A stretch of DNA of 64,000 bases from Microbacterium galbinum. Its GTDB lineage: Bacteria > Actinomycetota > Actinomycetes > Actinomycetales > Microbacteriaceae. The notes beneath the pieces were generated by a model that saw only the letters and a program-made list of their open reading frames with translations, was not told the DNA's origin and ran no database searches. Positions 1-9,991 of this stretch are shown here, in pieces. How positions within the stretch are numbered: position 1 is the stretch's first letter; the number at the start of each line of letters is the position of its first letter. Position numbers and translations under genes: made by a program. The stretch covers positions 1-64,000 of the forward strand of contig NZ_JAHWXM010000001.1 in assembly GCF_023091225.1 (NCBI RefSeq), in the 5' to 3' direction.

Positions 1-113
1 GCGGCCATAGCGTGAGGGAAACGCCCGGTTACATTCCGAACCCGGAAGCTAAGCCTCACAGCGCCGATGGTACTGCAGGGGGGACCCTGTGGGAGAGTAG
101 GACACCGCCGGAC
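1..113 (+). rRNA. rrf: 5S ribosomal RNA, 5' end cut by window
   Basis: This is the 5S rRNA of the large ribosomal subunit. The conserved internal stretch with CATTCCGAACCCGGAAGCTAA, the CGCCGATGGTACTGC segment and the closing GGGAGAGTAGGACACCGCC are all readable. Only a few 5' bases appear to be missing, so the rest of an rRNA operon (16S-23S) should lie just upstream. The 3' end is placed at the CCGCCGGAC that pairs with the 5' terminus; it is uncertain by a few bases. Confidence 0.95.
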
Positions 114-124
114 TTCTTTTAAGT

Positions 125-156
125 AAAATGGCCACCCAATGCTGGGTGGCCATTTT
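125..156 (+). terminator. Terminator of the rRNA operon
   Basis: A perfect 14-bp stem (125-138 with 143-156) and a 4-base loop lie 11 bases after the 5S gene. The outer pairs are A/T so the stem ends in TTTT, the form of an intrinsic terminator. The next gene starts only 25 bases later, so read-through from the rRNA operon could contribute to its expression. Confidence 0.85.
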
Positions 157-180
157 GCGTTTACAGGGATAGGAATCATC

Positions 181-1944
181 ATGCCGGAAGACGACCAGCG
201 CCGCCCGCGTCGCGCCAACGACCGCGGAGCCCGCAACGAGCGCCCTTCCGGCGGACGACCGAACTATCGCGAAGGCGGGCAGCGTCGCGAGGGCGGCTAT
301 AACCGCGACGGTGGTTCTGCTCCGCGTCGCGAGGGCGGGTACAACCGCGATGGTGGCTCCGCGCCCCGTCGTGAGGGCGGTTATAACCGCGATGGTGGCT
401 CCGCGCCCCGTCGTGAGGGCGGGTACAACCGTGATGGTGGTTCTGCTCCGCGTCGCGAGGGCGGCTATAACCGCGACGGTGGCTCCGCGCCCCGTCGTGA
501 GGGCGGGTACAACCGTGATGGTGGTGCTCCGCGTCGTGAGGGTGGCTACAACCGTGATGGTGGTGCTCCGCGTCGTGAGGGTGGCTACAACCGTGATGGT
601 GGTGGCCCGCGTCGCGAGGGCGGCTATAACCGCGACGGTGGCTCCGCGCCCCGTCGTGAGGGCGGGTACAACCGTGATGGTGGTGCTCCGCGTCGTGAGG
701 GCGGGTACAACCGTGATGGTGGTGCTCCGCGTCGTGAGGGCGGGTACAACCGTGATGGTGGTGCTCCGCGTCGTGAGGGCGGATACAACCGCGACGGTGG
801 TGGCCCGCGTCGTGAGGGCGGGTACAACCGCGATGGTGGTGCTCCGCGTCGTGAGGGCGGGTACAACCGTGACGGTGGTGCTCCGCGTCGTGAGGGCGGG
901 TACAACCGTGACGGTGGTGCTCCCCGTCGTGAGGGCGGTGCCCCCCGTCGCGAAGGCGGATACGACCGCGACCGCGCGCCCCGCCGCGAAGGCACCGGTG
1001 CCGGCCGCTCTTACCCGCAGCGCGGGGGAGCGGGGCGTGAGCGTCCTGTGCAGGCGACGAACGAGCGTCCTCGCTTCGACGAGCCGCAGATTCCCGAAGA
1101 GGTCACCGCGCGCGATCTCAACGGCGCCGCGCGCAATGAGCTCAAGACGCTGAGCAAGGAGAACGCCGAGCACGTCGCGCGTCATCTCGCGATGGCGTCG
1201 CGACTCATCGACGAAGACCCCGCGCTGGCACACGAACACGCTCTTGCCGCGTCGCGGAGCGCCGGACGTATCGCGATCGTTCGTGAAACCCTTGGGATCA
1301 CGGCCTACGCGACCGCGGACTTCGCCCTGGCACTGCGCGAGCTTCGCACCTTCCGTCGCATCTCCGGAAAGGACGACCAGATCGCGCTCATGGTCGACAG
1401 CGAGCGCGGCATCGGTCGTCCCGACCGTGCGCTCGAGACAGGACGCTCCGTCGACCGTTCCACGCTGGCGACTCCCGTGCGGGTCGCGCTGGCGATCGCG
1501 ATGTCGGGTGCTCGTCTCGACCAGGGCGACCTCGAGCTCGCTCTCGGTGAACTCGAGATTCCCGAACTCGACCCCGATCGCGCCTTCGAGTGGAGCCCGG
1601 CACTCTTCGCCGCCCGCGCCGCTGTGCTTGAGGATCTCGGTCGTGACGACGAGGCGGCGTTCTGGGCGCACCGCGCGGAGGTCGCCGCCGAAGCACTCGG
1701 TATCGACGAGGCAGGCGACGAGGAGATCTTCATCGAGGACGGCCTCATCGAGGGCGACTTCGATGACGACGCCGAAGACGCCGACACGGAGGACGAGACC
1801 GCCGCCGAAGCGACTTCGGAGTCCGAAGCGTCAGAAGACTCGGTTCCCGAGTCGGATGCCGTGGACGCCGAGCCGTCCGTCGACGACGAGGTGCGCGAGC
1901 TCCTCGGCGAGTCCGACGACGACTCCGAGACGCCGGGGGCCTGA
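181..1944 (+). CDS. Rv1691-like protein with Arg/Gly-rich tandem repeats and a TPR-like domain
   Basis: A 587-residue protein started at ATG 181 (AGGAAT just upstream); an earlier in-frame ATG at 139 lies inside the rRNA terminator and is rejected. Residues 1-36 are rich in R, D and N. Residues 37-250 are 16 near-perfect copies of EGGYNRDGG(S)APRR followed by two degenerate copies. Residues about 300-525 are helical and TPR-like. The last 60 residues are strongly acidic. The position before a HAD phosphatase, small protein, tlyA, nadK and recN matches mycobacterial Rv1691, which lacks such a repeat as far as I recall. The repeat resembles RGG/RG-rich RNA-binding tails, so an RNA- or ribosome-linked role is possible but is inference. 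Confidence 0.85.
   Translation: MPEDDQRRPRRANDRGARNERPSGGRPNYREGGQRREGGYNRDGGSAPRREGGYNRDGGSAPRREGGYNRDGGSAPRREGGYNRDGGSAPRREGGYNRDGGSAPRREGGYNRDGGAPRREGGYNRDGGAPRREGGYNRDGGGPRREGGYNRDGGSAPRREGGYNRDGGAPRREGGYNRDGGAPRREGGYNRDGGAPRREGGYNRDGGGPRREGGYNRDGGAPRREGGYNRDGGAPRREGGYNRDGGAPRREGGAPRREGGYDRDRAPRREGTGAGRSYPQRGGAGRERPVQATNERPRFDEPQIPEEVTARDLNGAARNELKTLSKENAEHVARHLAMASRLIDEDPALAHEHALAASRSAGRIAIVRETLGITAYATADFALALRELRTFRRISGKDDQIALMVDSERGIGRPDRALETGRSVDRSTLATPVRVALAIAMSGARLDQGDLELALGELEIPELDPDRAFEWSPALFAARAAVLEDLGRDDEAAFWAHRAEVAAEALGIDEAGDEEIFIEDGLIEGDFDDDAEDADTEDETAAEATSESEASEDSVPESDAVDAEPSVDDEVRELLGESDDDSETPGA
289..951 (+). repeat. In-frame tandem repeat of 39/42-bp units
   Basis: Sixteen units (289-930) each encode EGGYNRDGG followed by SAPRR (42 bp: units 1-5 and 9), APRR (39 bp) or GPRR (39 bp, units 8 and 13). 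A 21-bp partial unit follows. Units differ mainly at third positions (GGCTAT, GGGTAC, GGATAC; AACCGC, AACCGT), so the peptide is conserved while the DNA drifts. Some adjacent units (10-12) are nearly identical in DNA, indicating recent expansion. Copy number probably varies between strains. Confidence 0.95.
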
Positions 1945-2982
1945 GTGGCGCTGTTCTCCAAGAAGCGCGCGGCAGCGACCCCGCTCGACGGGGTCGACAC
2001 CGTCCTGGCCGACCTCGATGGTGTGGTCTACGCCGGTCCCGGAGCCCTTCCGTACGCCGTCGACAGTTTGAACGAAGCGGCACGTCGTGTGCGTCTCGGG
2101 TACATCACCAACAATGCGTCCCGCACGGATGCGTCGGTCGCTGCCCACTTGACCAGCCTCGGTCTCGAGGTCGCGCCGCACGACGTGGTCACCAGCCCTC
2201 AGGCGGCGATGCGGCTTCTGGCCGATATCGTCCCCGCTCCCGCCACGATTCTGGTCGTCGGGGGAGACGGCCTCGTCGACGAGCTGCAGAAAGCCGGATA
2301 CACCGTCACACGCAGCGCGCAGGACTCTCCGCAGGCCGTCGTCCAGGGCTTCGCACCCGAGGTGGCCTGGACGGATCTCGCCGAAGCATCCTTCGCCTTG
2401 CAGCTGCCGGAGGACGAGGGCGGCATCCCCTGGATCGCCACCAACACCGACTGGACGATCCCGCGTGAGAGGGGCGTCGCCCCGGGCAACGGCACGCTCG
2501 TCTCGGCAGTGCACACGGCGGTCGGTCGGCTCGCGACCGTGGCCGGAAAGCCCGAGACGCCGATCTTCGACGAGGCCATCGCGCGCTTCGACGCGAAGAA
2601 GGCGCTCTTCATCGGTGATCGGCTCGATACCGACATCATGGGAGCCAATCGCGTCGGCATCGACTCCGTGCTCGTGTTGACCGGCATCGACCGTCCGAAG
2701 CATGTTCTGGCGGCCCCAGAGGGATCGCGCCCGACGTTCATCGTGAGCGACCTTCGGGAGCTGCACCAGCCGTACCCTGCGACCGTCGAGCGCGACGGCG
2801 TCTTCCACGTGAACGGGGCCGCGGTGCGCGTGCACGGCGCCGATGTCGAGATCGTCGCCGACGAGGGGGAGCAGATCGATCTGCTCCGGGCGGGAGCAGC
2901 AGCGATCTGGGCGTCCGGAACCCCGGTGTTCGTCCTGAGGGTGCCCGAGCACCTCTACGACGATCCGTTCCACCGTCCCTGA
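1945..2982 (+). CDS. HAD-superfamily sugar/glycerol-phosphate phosphatase (NagD-like, Rv1692-type)
   Basis: 345 residues, starting at a GTG directly abutting the stop of the previous gene, so translation is probably coupled. HAD motif I is DLDGVVY near residue 26 (nucleophile Asp and DxD acid), motif II is TNNAS near 57, and motif IV is GDRLDTDI near 230. The cap type is that of the NagD/phosphoglycolate phosphatase group. About 75 residues follow the HAD core and form a separate C-terminal segment. The mycobacterial gene in this position (Rv1692) is known as a glycerol-3-phosphate phosphatase. Substrate here is inferred from context. Confidence 0.85.
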   Translation: MALFSKKRAAATPLDGVDTVLADLDGVVYAGPGALPYAVDSLNEAARRVRLGYITNNASRTDASVAAHLTSLGLEVAPHDVVTSPQAAMRLLADIVPAPATILVVGGDGLVDELQKAGYTVTRSAQDSPQAVVQGFAPEVAWTDLAEASFALQLPEDEGGIPWIATNTDWTIPRERGVAPGNGTLVSAVHTAVGRLATVAGKPETPIFDEAIARFDAKKALFIGDRLDTDIMGANRVGIDSVLVLTGIDRPKHVLAAPEGSRPTFIVSDLRELHQPYPATVERDGVFHVNGAAVRVHGADVEIVADEGEQIDLLRAGAAAIWASGTPVFVLRVPEHLYDDPFHRP

Positions 2983-3044
2983 TCGCAACCGGAGCCCGGT
3001 TCGTCGCCTGCGCCGTGGCGACCGGCGCTGTCCGAGGCGCCGCG

Positions 3045-3050
3045 TACAGT
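3045..3050 (+). promoter_or_regulatory. -10 box TACAGT, leaderless start at 3058
   Basis: TACAGT is followed by 7 bases and then GTG 3058. In actinobacteria transcription normally starts 6-8 bases after the -10 box, so the mRNA would begin at the start codon. This favours GTG 3058 over GTG 3049, which overlaps the box. No clear -35 is visible. Confidence 0.55.
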
Positions 3051-3057
3051 GGAATCC

Positions 3058-3231
3058 GTGAGCGAAGATAAGACGAGCACCCCGACCGACGGTCTGTGGA
3101 GCCGGCTGCGTCTGATCGAAGGACAGCCGTTGCCTGCGCGTGCCGACGCCTACTCGGCGCTGCACGACGACCTCGCCCGACGCCTCGAGAGCGGGGCGAA
3201 ACTCGACCCCCGGGAGACGCCGACACGATGA
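3058..3231 (+). CDS. Small conserved protein upstream of tlyA (Rv1693-like)
   Basis: 57 residues from GTG 3058, mostly polar and helical, with LWSRLRLIEGQPL in the middle and no membrane segment. Its stop overlaps the tlyA start as ATGA (3228-3231), so it is co-translated with tlyA. A small protein sits in the same place in mycobacteria (Rv1693, similar length). Function unknown; the conserved position and coupling suggest a role linked to tlyA or the phosphatase. The start rests on the -10 box just upstream. Confidence 0.7.
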   Translation: MSEDKTSTPTDGLWSRLRLIEGQPLPARADAYSALHDDLARRLESGAKLDPRETPTR

Positions 3232-4025
3232 CGCGCCTCGATGCCGCCCTCGCCGCGCGGGGACTCGCTCGTTCGCGCACGCACGCCGCCACTCTGATCG
3301 CCGAAGGACTCGTGTCGGTCGACGGCACGCCCGTCGTCAAAGCGTCCACCGCGGTGACGGACTCCTCCGAGATCTCGATCGCAGGCGCCGATCACTATGT
3401 CGGTCGGGCCGCGCACAAGCTGATCGCCGCGCTCGACGGCTTCGATGTCGGCGTCGATGGGCGTCTCGCCCTTGACATGGGGGCATCCACCGGCGGCTTC
3501 ACCCAGGTGCTCCGTGAGCGCGGTGCTCGTCGAGTCCTCGCGGTCGACGTCGGTCACGGACAGCTCGCGCCGTCGATCGCGGCGGACGCCGGTGTCGTCC
3601 CGGTCGAGGGGTACAACGTCCGCCACATGACCCCCGGGAATCTCGCGGAGGCGACCGGGGAACAGGCGCTGCCCGATGTCATCGTCGGTGATCTCTCGTT
3701 CATCTCCCTCGAGCTCGTGCTCCCGGCCGTCGCGGGAGTCGCAGCCCCGACGGCAGACATCGTCCTCCTGGTGAAGCCGCAGTTCGAAGTGGGCCGCACC
3801 GCGGTGCGCGGTGGACTCGTCACCGATCCGGCGACCCGCGCCGATGCCGTGGCGCGAACCGTGTGGAGCGCGTGGGACGCTGGGCTCGGGATGCTGGGCA
3901 TCCTTCCCTCCCCGATTCTCGGAACACACGGCAACTCCGAATACCTCGTCCATCTCGCGCCGGGGCGCGGTAGCAATCCGACAGAATGGTTGGATCGCAT
4001 CAACGCTTTGGCAGGAGGACGATGA
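3228..4025 (+). CDS. tlyA: TlyA-type rRNA 2'-O-methyltransferase
   Basis: 265 residues with an N-terminal S4 RNA-binding domain (about residues 1-60, start MTRLDAALAARGLARSR) and a C-terminal FtsJ/RrmJ-like SAM methyltransferase domain. The SAM loop LDMGASTGGFTQ is near residue 81, and VGDLSFISLE carries the conserved Asp of the active site. Family members methylate C1409 of 16S and C1920 of 23S rRNA and sensitise cells to capreomycin; this is known in Mycobacterium and inferred here. ATGA overlaps at both ends put it in one translational chain with the small protein and nadK. Confidence 0.93.
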   Translation: MTRLDAALAARGLARSRTHAATLIAEGLVSVDGTPVVKASTAVTDSSEISIAGADHYVGRAAHKLIAALDGFDVGVDGRLALDMGASTGGFTQVLRERGARRVLAVDVGHGQLAPSIAADAGVVPVEGYNVRHMTPGNLAEATGEQALPDVIVGDLSFISLELVLPAVAGVAAPTADIVLLVKPQFEVGRTAVRGGLVTDPATRADAVARTVWSAWDAGLGMLGILPSPILGTHGNSEYLVHLAPGRGSNPTEWLDRINALAGGR

Positions 4026-4936
4026 ACGAGCGCAGCATCCTGGTCGTCGCCCATGCCGGTCGCGCCGACACGGTCGCGGCTGCACGGCGGGTGATCGAAT
4101 CCCTGCGCGGTGCGGGCGCGCGACCTGTGCTGGCGTCGGACGACCGCTCCGAGCTCGCCGCGGTCGACGCGTTCTTCGCCGACGTCGCCGAGCTGGGCAC
4201 CACCGTCGATCCCGGAACTCTCGAGCTCGCGATCGTGCTCGGCGGGGACGGCACGATACTGCGGGCGGCCGAGCTCGTGCGAGAGACCGGGGCGCCGGTC
4301 CTCGGTATCAACATGGGCCACGTGGGCTTCCTCGCCGAGATCGACCGTGACGATATGGACGACGCCGTGCGGCGCGTGATCGCTCGCGATTACGAGGTCG
4401 AAGAGCGTCTGGCCCTCTCGGTGCGCGTCAAGGATGCGGATGGCGCGGTCGTCTACGAGACCTGGGCGCTGAATGAGGCGACGGTCGAGAAGGCGAGCCG
4501 GGAGCGCATGATCGAGGTCGTGCTCGAGATCGACGGGCGCCCCCTGTCGAGCTTCGGCTGCGACGGCATGGTGATCTCCACGCCCACGGGCTCGACCGCG
4601 TACAACTTCTCGGCCGGCGGTCCCGTGATCTGGCCGAGTGTGGAAGCGATCGCCGTCGTGCCGCTCTCGGCGCACGCGCTGTTCGCCAAGCCTCTCGTCG
4701 TCAGCCCCGACGCCGCCGTCGCGATCGAGATGCTCGAGCGTACGGACGGCTCCGGCATCCTCTGGTGCGACGGACGCCGATCCCACGAGCTTCCCCCGGG
4801 GGCACGCGTGGTCGCGCGCCGCTCGTCGCGGCCCGTGCGACTCGCTCGTCTGCACCCGACCGCGTTCACGGACCGCCTGGTGCGCAAGTTCCAGCTCCCG
4901 GTCGAAGGATGGAGAGGGCAGGAGGTGCCGTCGTGA
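4022..4936 (+). CDS. nadK: NAD kinase
   Basis: 304 residues. It phosphorylates NAD to NADP using ATP or polyphosphate. The GGDG motif (VLGGDGTILRAAE, about residue 75) and the diacylglycerol-kinase-fold motif with NE in ALNEATVEKAS (about 157) are present, along with STPTGSTAYNFSAGG near 190. Start ATG 4022 overlaps the tlyA stop as ATGA and has AGGAGGAC upstream, the best ribosome site in this block. It ends in a GTGA overlap with recN. The tlyA-nadK-recN order is conserved in actinobacteria. Confidence 0.95.
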   Translation: MNERSILVVAHAGRADTVAAARRVIESLRGAGARPVLASDDRSELAAVDAFFADVAELGTTVDPGTLELAIVLGGDGTILRAAELVRETGAPVLGINMGHVGFLAEIDRDDMDDAVRRVIARDYEVEERLALSVRVKDADGAVVYETWALNEATVEKASRERMIEVVLEIDGRPLSSFGCDGMVISTPTGSTAYNFSAGGPVIWPSVEAIAVVPLSAHALFAKPLVVSPDAAVAIEMLERTDGSGILWCDGRRSHELPPGARVVARRSSRPVRLARLHPTAFTDRLVRKFQLPVEGWRGQEVPS

Positions 4937-6615
4937 TCGAAGAGATGCGGATGCAGGGACTCGGCGTCATCGATGATGCCGTGCTGCCGCTGGGTCCCGG
5001 CTTCACGGCGATCACCGGCGAGACCGGTGCGGGAAAGACCATGGTCGTCACCGGCCTCGGGCTGCTGCTCGGTCAGCGCGCTGATTCCGGCGCGGTGCGC
5101 GCCGGGGCCGCCCAGGCATCCGTCGCCGGCGTATGGATCGTGCCCGAGACCGGACCGGTCTCGGAGATCGTGTCGGATGCCGGTGGCGAACTCGAACCGG
5201 CCGGCGCAGGTCGCTCCGAGCTCTACGTGTCGCGCACGCTGAGCGCCGAAGGGCGCAGCCGCGCGAGCGTCGGCGGACGAGCGGCCCCGGCGGGCGTGCT
5301 CTCGGCACTCGCCGACGAGCTCGTCGTGGTCCACGGCCAGTCCGAGCAGCTGCGGCTGCGATCCGCGGCCGCTCAACGCGACGCCCTCGACCGCTTCGGT
5401 GGAGCGCCGATCACATCCGCACTCCAGACCTACGTCATTGCGTTCGAGCGTTGGCGGGCGTTGGATGCCGAGATCTCCGACATCAGCGAGAATCGCGACC
5501 GCCGCGCCGACGAGGCGACCCGGTTGAGGGAGGCGCTCGCCCTGATCGAGGCGACGGCGCCCGAGGCGGGGGAAGACGAAGAACTCGCCGAACGGGCGGA
5601 GCGCCTCGCGAATTCCGAAGAGCTTCGGCTCGCGGCATCCGTCGCCCATGGGGCGCTCTCGAACGAAGAGGGGGAGTCCGACGCCTCTGCTCTGGTGGCC
5701 GAGGCACGACGCGTGCTCGAGCGGGTGACCGATGCCAAGCTGGCGGCGATCTCCGAGAGCCTCGCCGACATCGGTTACCGCCTGACCGATGTCGCCGGTC
5801 TCCTCTCCGCGTACCTGGCCGACCTCGACGAGTCCGGTCCGCACGAGCTCGCGGCCGTCGAAGAGCGGCGTGCCGCCCTCGGCACCCTGATCCGTGCGCA
5901 CGGCTCCCTCGATGAGGCGCTCGAGGTGTGGCAGACGGGCTCGGCCCGGCTCGCCGAGCTCGACGACGATGACGACCGCCTCGAGCGGCTGCTCGCCGAA
6001 CGCGACGCCGCTCGCGAAGAGCTCGATGCCGCAGCGGATCGTCTGACCGCCGCGCGCACCGAGGCGGCGGAACGTCTGGGCGCGGCAGTGACCGAAGAGT
6101 TGCATGCGCTGGCGATGCCGGATGCGCGTCTCTCCGTCACGGTATCGACGGGATCCGAGAGCACCCATGGTCGTGACGACGTCGCCATCCTGCTCGCCCC
6201 GCATCCCGGCGCCGAACCGCGCTCCGTCGCCAAGGGTGCCTCGGGAGGAGAGCTCTCCCGCGTGATGCTGGCGATCGAGGTCGTCATCGCCGCGACCGAT
6301 CCCGTGCCGACCTTCGTCTTCGACGAGGTCGATGCCGGCATCGGCGGCGCAGCGGCGATCGAGGTCGGGCGGCGACTCGCCCGGCTTGCAGAGAAGTCGC
6401 AGGTGATCGCGGTGACGCACCTTGCCCAGGTCGCCGCATTCGCCACGAACCACCTGTCCGTCGTGAAGTCCAACGACGGAGCAGTCACCGCCTCGAATGT
6501 GAGGCGGCTCGACGGTGCGGATCGAGAGGCGGAGATGGCTCGTCTGCTCTCCGGACTCGCCGATTCCGACGCCGCACTGACCCACGCCCGTGAACTACTC
6601 AGCCTCGGTCGCTGA
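4933..6615 (+). CDS. recN: DNA repair protein RecN
   Basis: 560 residues of an SMC-like ATPase that acts early in double-strand-break repair. Walker A GETGAGKTM lies near residue 30. A long charged coiled-coil stretch runs from about 160 to 370. The ABC signature SGGELSRVMLA is near 438 and Walker B VFDEVDAGIGG near 460, followed by the H-loop VTHLAQVAAFA. The start is GTG 4933, overlapping the nadK stop as GTGA. I do not see a LexA box at the head of this operon, so SOS control, known for E. coli recN, is not supported here. Confidence 0.95.
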   Translation: MIEEMRMQGLGVIDDAVLPLGPGFTAITGETGAGKTMVVTGLGLLLGQRADSGAVRAGAAQASVAGVWIVPETGPVSEIVSDAGGELEPAGAGRSELYVSRTLSAEGRSRASVGGRAAPAGVLSALADELVVVHGQSEQLRLRSAAAQRDALDRFGGAPITSALQTYVIAFERWRALDAEISDISENRDRRADEATRLREALALIEATAPEAGEDEELAERAERLANSEELRLAASVAHGALSNEEGESDASALVAEARRVLERVTDAKLAAISESLADIGYRLTDVAGLLSAYLADLDESGPHELAAVEERRAALGTLIRAHGSLDEALEVWQTGSARLAELDDDDDRLERLLAERDAAREELDAAADRLTAARTEAAERLGAAVTEELHALAMPDARLSVTVSTGSESTHGRDDVAILLAPHPGAEPRSVAKGASGGELSRVMLAIEVVIAATDPVPTFVFDEVDAGIGGAAAIEVGRRLARLAEKSQVIAVTHLAQVAAFATNHLSVVKSNDGAVTASNVRRLDGADREAEMARLLSGLADSDAALTHARELLSLGR

Positions 6616-6624
6616 ACGAACTGT

Positions 6625-6630
6625 TAGGAT
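6625..6630 (+). promoter_or_regulatory. -10 box TAGGAT, leaderless start of pyrG
   Basis: TAGGAT ends 8 bases before GTG 6639 (GTGATG). Transcription would begin at or next to the start codon. No ribosome binding site is visible between the box and the start, which fits a leaderless message. Confidence 0.55.
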
Positions 6631-6638
6631 AGAAGCCC

Positions 6639-8316
<1,678 letters not shown>

Positions 8317-8342
<26 letters not shown>

Positions 8343-8925
8343 GACTCAGGTCGACGCGGGCGATCTCCACGACGAGCCCTTCGAACCCGAGGTCCTGCAG
8401 AGCGACCTCGCGTTCGAGGGCGCCGTGTGGGACGTCCGCGACGACCGGGTGCGCTACGGCGACGGTGAGATCCGTCGCCAGTACGTCGCTCACACCGGTG
8501 CGGTGGCGATCCTCGCGCTCGACGACGACGAGCGCGTGCTGCTCATCCAGCAGTACCGGCATCCGATCCGTCACCGCGACTGGGAGCTGCCCGCTGGGCT
8601 CCTCGACGTGCCGGGGGAGGAGCCGCTGGAAGCGGCTCGCCGAGAGCTCGCCGAAGAGGCCGACCTCACCGCTTCCCAGTGGGTGCCGCTCGTCGCCTCG
8701 TGGACGACTCCAGGCGGAAACGACGAGCTCATCCACATCTTCCTCGCGACGGGACTCTCGGATGCCGAGACTCCGCACGCGAGAGAAGACGAAGAGGCCG
8801 ACATCCGCGTCGAGTGGGTTCCTTTGGCGGATGCCGTCGACGCGGTGCTCGCCGGGCGCATGCGCAACGGCATCCTGAGCCTGGGCGTGATGGCGGCGAC
8901 GCTGAGGCTGCGCAACCGGGGCTGA
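8317..8925 (+). CDS. ADP-ribose pyrophosphatase, Nudix family
   Basis: 202 residues. It hydrolyses ADP-ribose or similar nucleoside diphosphates. The Nudix box is recognisable around residues 95-118 as [18 protein letters not shown] followed by AEEADL, with the REL..EE metal-binding core intact and Asp in place of the usual Gly near the end. [15 protein letters not shown] just before it is typical of the ADP-ribose subgroup. Position between pyrG and xerD matches Rv1700. The start overlaps pyrG by 26 bases; ATG 8335 is an alternative. Confidence 0.88.
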
Positions 8926-8927
8926 GG

Positions 8928-9830
8928 ATGCTGCTCGCGCGCGCCCTCGACTCGTATCTGCGTCACGTCACGATCGAGCGCGGCTTGAGCGACCACACGG
9001 TCTCCGCGTACCGGCGTGACCTTGACGGATACATCGCCTGGTTGTCGGAGCAAGGTGTCACGGACACCTCCGAGGTCACGGCCCAAGTGATCGGCCGGTT
9101 CATCGAGGAGCGCTCCTCGGAGGTGCCGCCGCCTGCCGCGACCAGCCTCGCGCGACTGCAGTCGTCCGTGCGCGGATGGCACCGGTACCTTGCCCGCGAG
9201 GGTATCGAACAGGACGATCCGAGCGGGCGCCTGCGACCGCCGAAAGCCCCCCGGAGACTGCCGAAGGCGCTGACGATCGACCAGGTCGAGAGGTTGCTCC
9301 AGGCGCCCCCGTCGGAGGAGCCGATCGGGATCCGCGACCGTGCGCTTCTCGAGCTGCTCTACGCGACCGGTGCGCGCGTGTCGGAGGCGGTCGGACTCGA
9401 CGTCGACGACCTGGCCCACGGCGATGTGCTGCGTCTGCGCGGCAAGGGGTCGAAGGAGCGCATCGTTCCCATCGGGTCGTTCGCCCGCGACGCCGTTGAC
9501 GCCTATCTCACTCGGGTGCGTCCGGGGCTCGCTACGAAGGGGCGCGCATCGGCGCGCCTCTTCCTCGGAGCGCGGGGGGCGCCGCTCTCGCGGCAGAGCG
9601 CCTGGCTGGTGATTCGTTCGGCCGCCGAGCGTGCGCAGATCACCGCCGAGGTCTCGCCGCACACGCTGCGCCACTCGTTCGCCACGCATCTCCTCCAGGG
9701 CGGAGCGGATGTGCGCGTCGTGCAGGAACTCCTCGGGCACGCCTCCGTGGCGACCACCCAGATCTACACGCACGTCTCTGTCGACACCCTCCGCGACATC
9801 TACGCGACCTCGCACCCGCGCGCCCGCTGA
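8928..9830 (+). CDS. xerD: Tyrosine recombinase XerD
   Basis: 300 residues, the usual XerC/D length. The N-terminal SAM-like core-binding domain covers about residues 1-90. The catalytic set is complete: R150, K173, H245, R248, H271 and the nucleophile Tyr280. It resolves chromosome dimers at dif together with XerC and FtsK. ATG 8928 lies two bases after the Nudix stop (TGAGGATG). The location between the Rv1700-like gene and parA fits XerD rather than a phage integrase, and no attachment site or phage gene is nearby. Confidence 0.93.
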   Translation: MLLARALDSYLRHVTIERGLSDHTVSAYRRDLDGYIAWLSEQGVTDTSEVTAQVIGRFIEERSSEVPPPAATSLARLQSSVRGWHRYLAREGIEQDDPSGRLRPPKAPRRLPKALTIDQVERLLQAPPSEEPIGIRDRALLELLYATGARVSEAVGLDVDDLAHGDVLRLRGKGSKERIVPIGSFARDAVDAYLTRVRPGLATKGRASARLFLGARGAPLSRQSAWLVIRSAAERAQITAEVSPHTLRHSFATHLLQGGADVRVVQELLGHASVATTQIYTHVSVDTLRDIYATSHPRAR

Positions 9831-9943
9831 CGCGGAGCACACCTCGCAGCGGCGCCCCGAGGCCGCTCCAACGTGCGATGCACGGAGAGCAGAAAAGCGT
9901 CATGTCATCCTTTCGGCGGACGCGAGAATCTCGCCTCACTCTC

Positions 9944-9956
9944 TACTGTGGATACT
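9944..9956 (+). promoter_or_regulatory. Possible -10 region for the lipoprotein-ABC operon
   Basis: Two overlapping -10-like hexamers, TACTGT (9944-9949) and GATACT (9951-9956), lie 36-43 bases before ATG 9992. The 161-base gap after xerD makes a promoter here likely, since the following four genes are tightly packed. A well-placed AAAGGAG ribosome site precedes the ATG. Confidence 0.35.
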
Positions 9957-9991
9957 TCCGGCCATCGTCGGTCGCACAAAGGAGTCTTGAC

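Noticed and set aside
289..951. Possible CRISPR-like repeat array
   Set aside because: There are no unique spacers; the units are contiguous, in frame, and encode a conserved peptide. No cas genes occur in the window.
49..1671. Long open frames on the minus strand and in a second plus frame across the first gene
   Set aside because: They exist because the 39/42-bp repeat is a multiple of three and GC-rich, so every frame stays open. The encoded peptides are simple repeats with no conserved domain, and the plus frame from 181 carries the conserved C-terminus and a ribosome site.
8928..9830. Phage or island integrase
   Set aside because: The tyrosine recombinase has XerD length and sits in the conserved Nudix-xerD-parA neighbourhood; no attachment site or phage genes are nearby.
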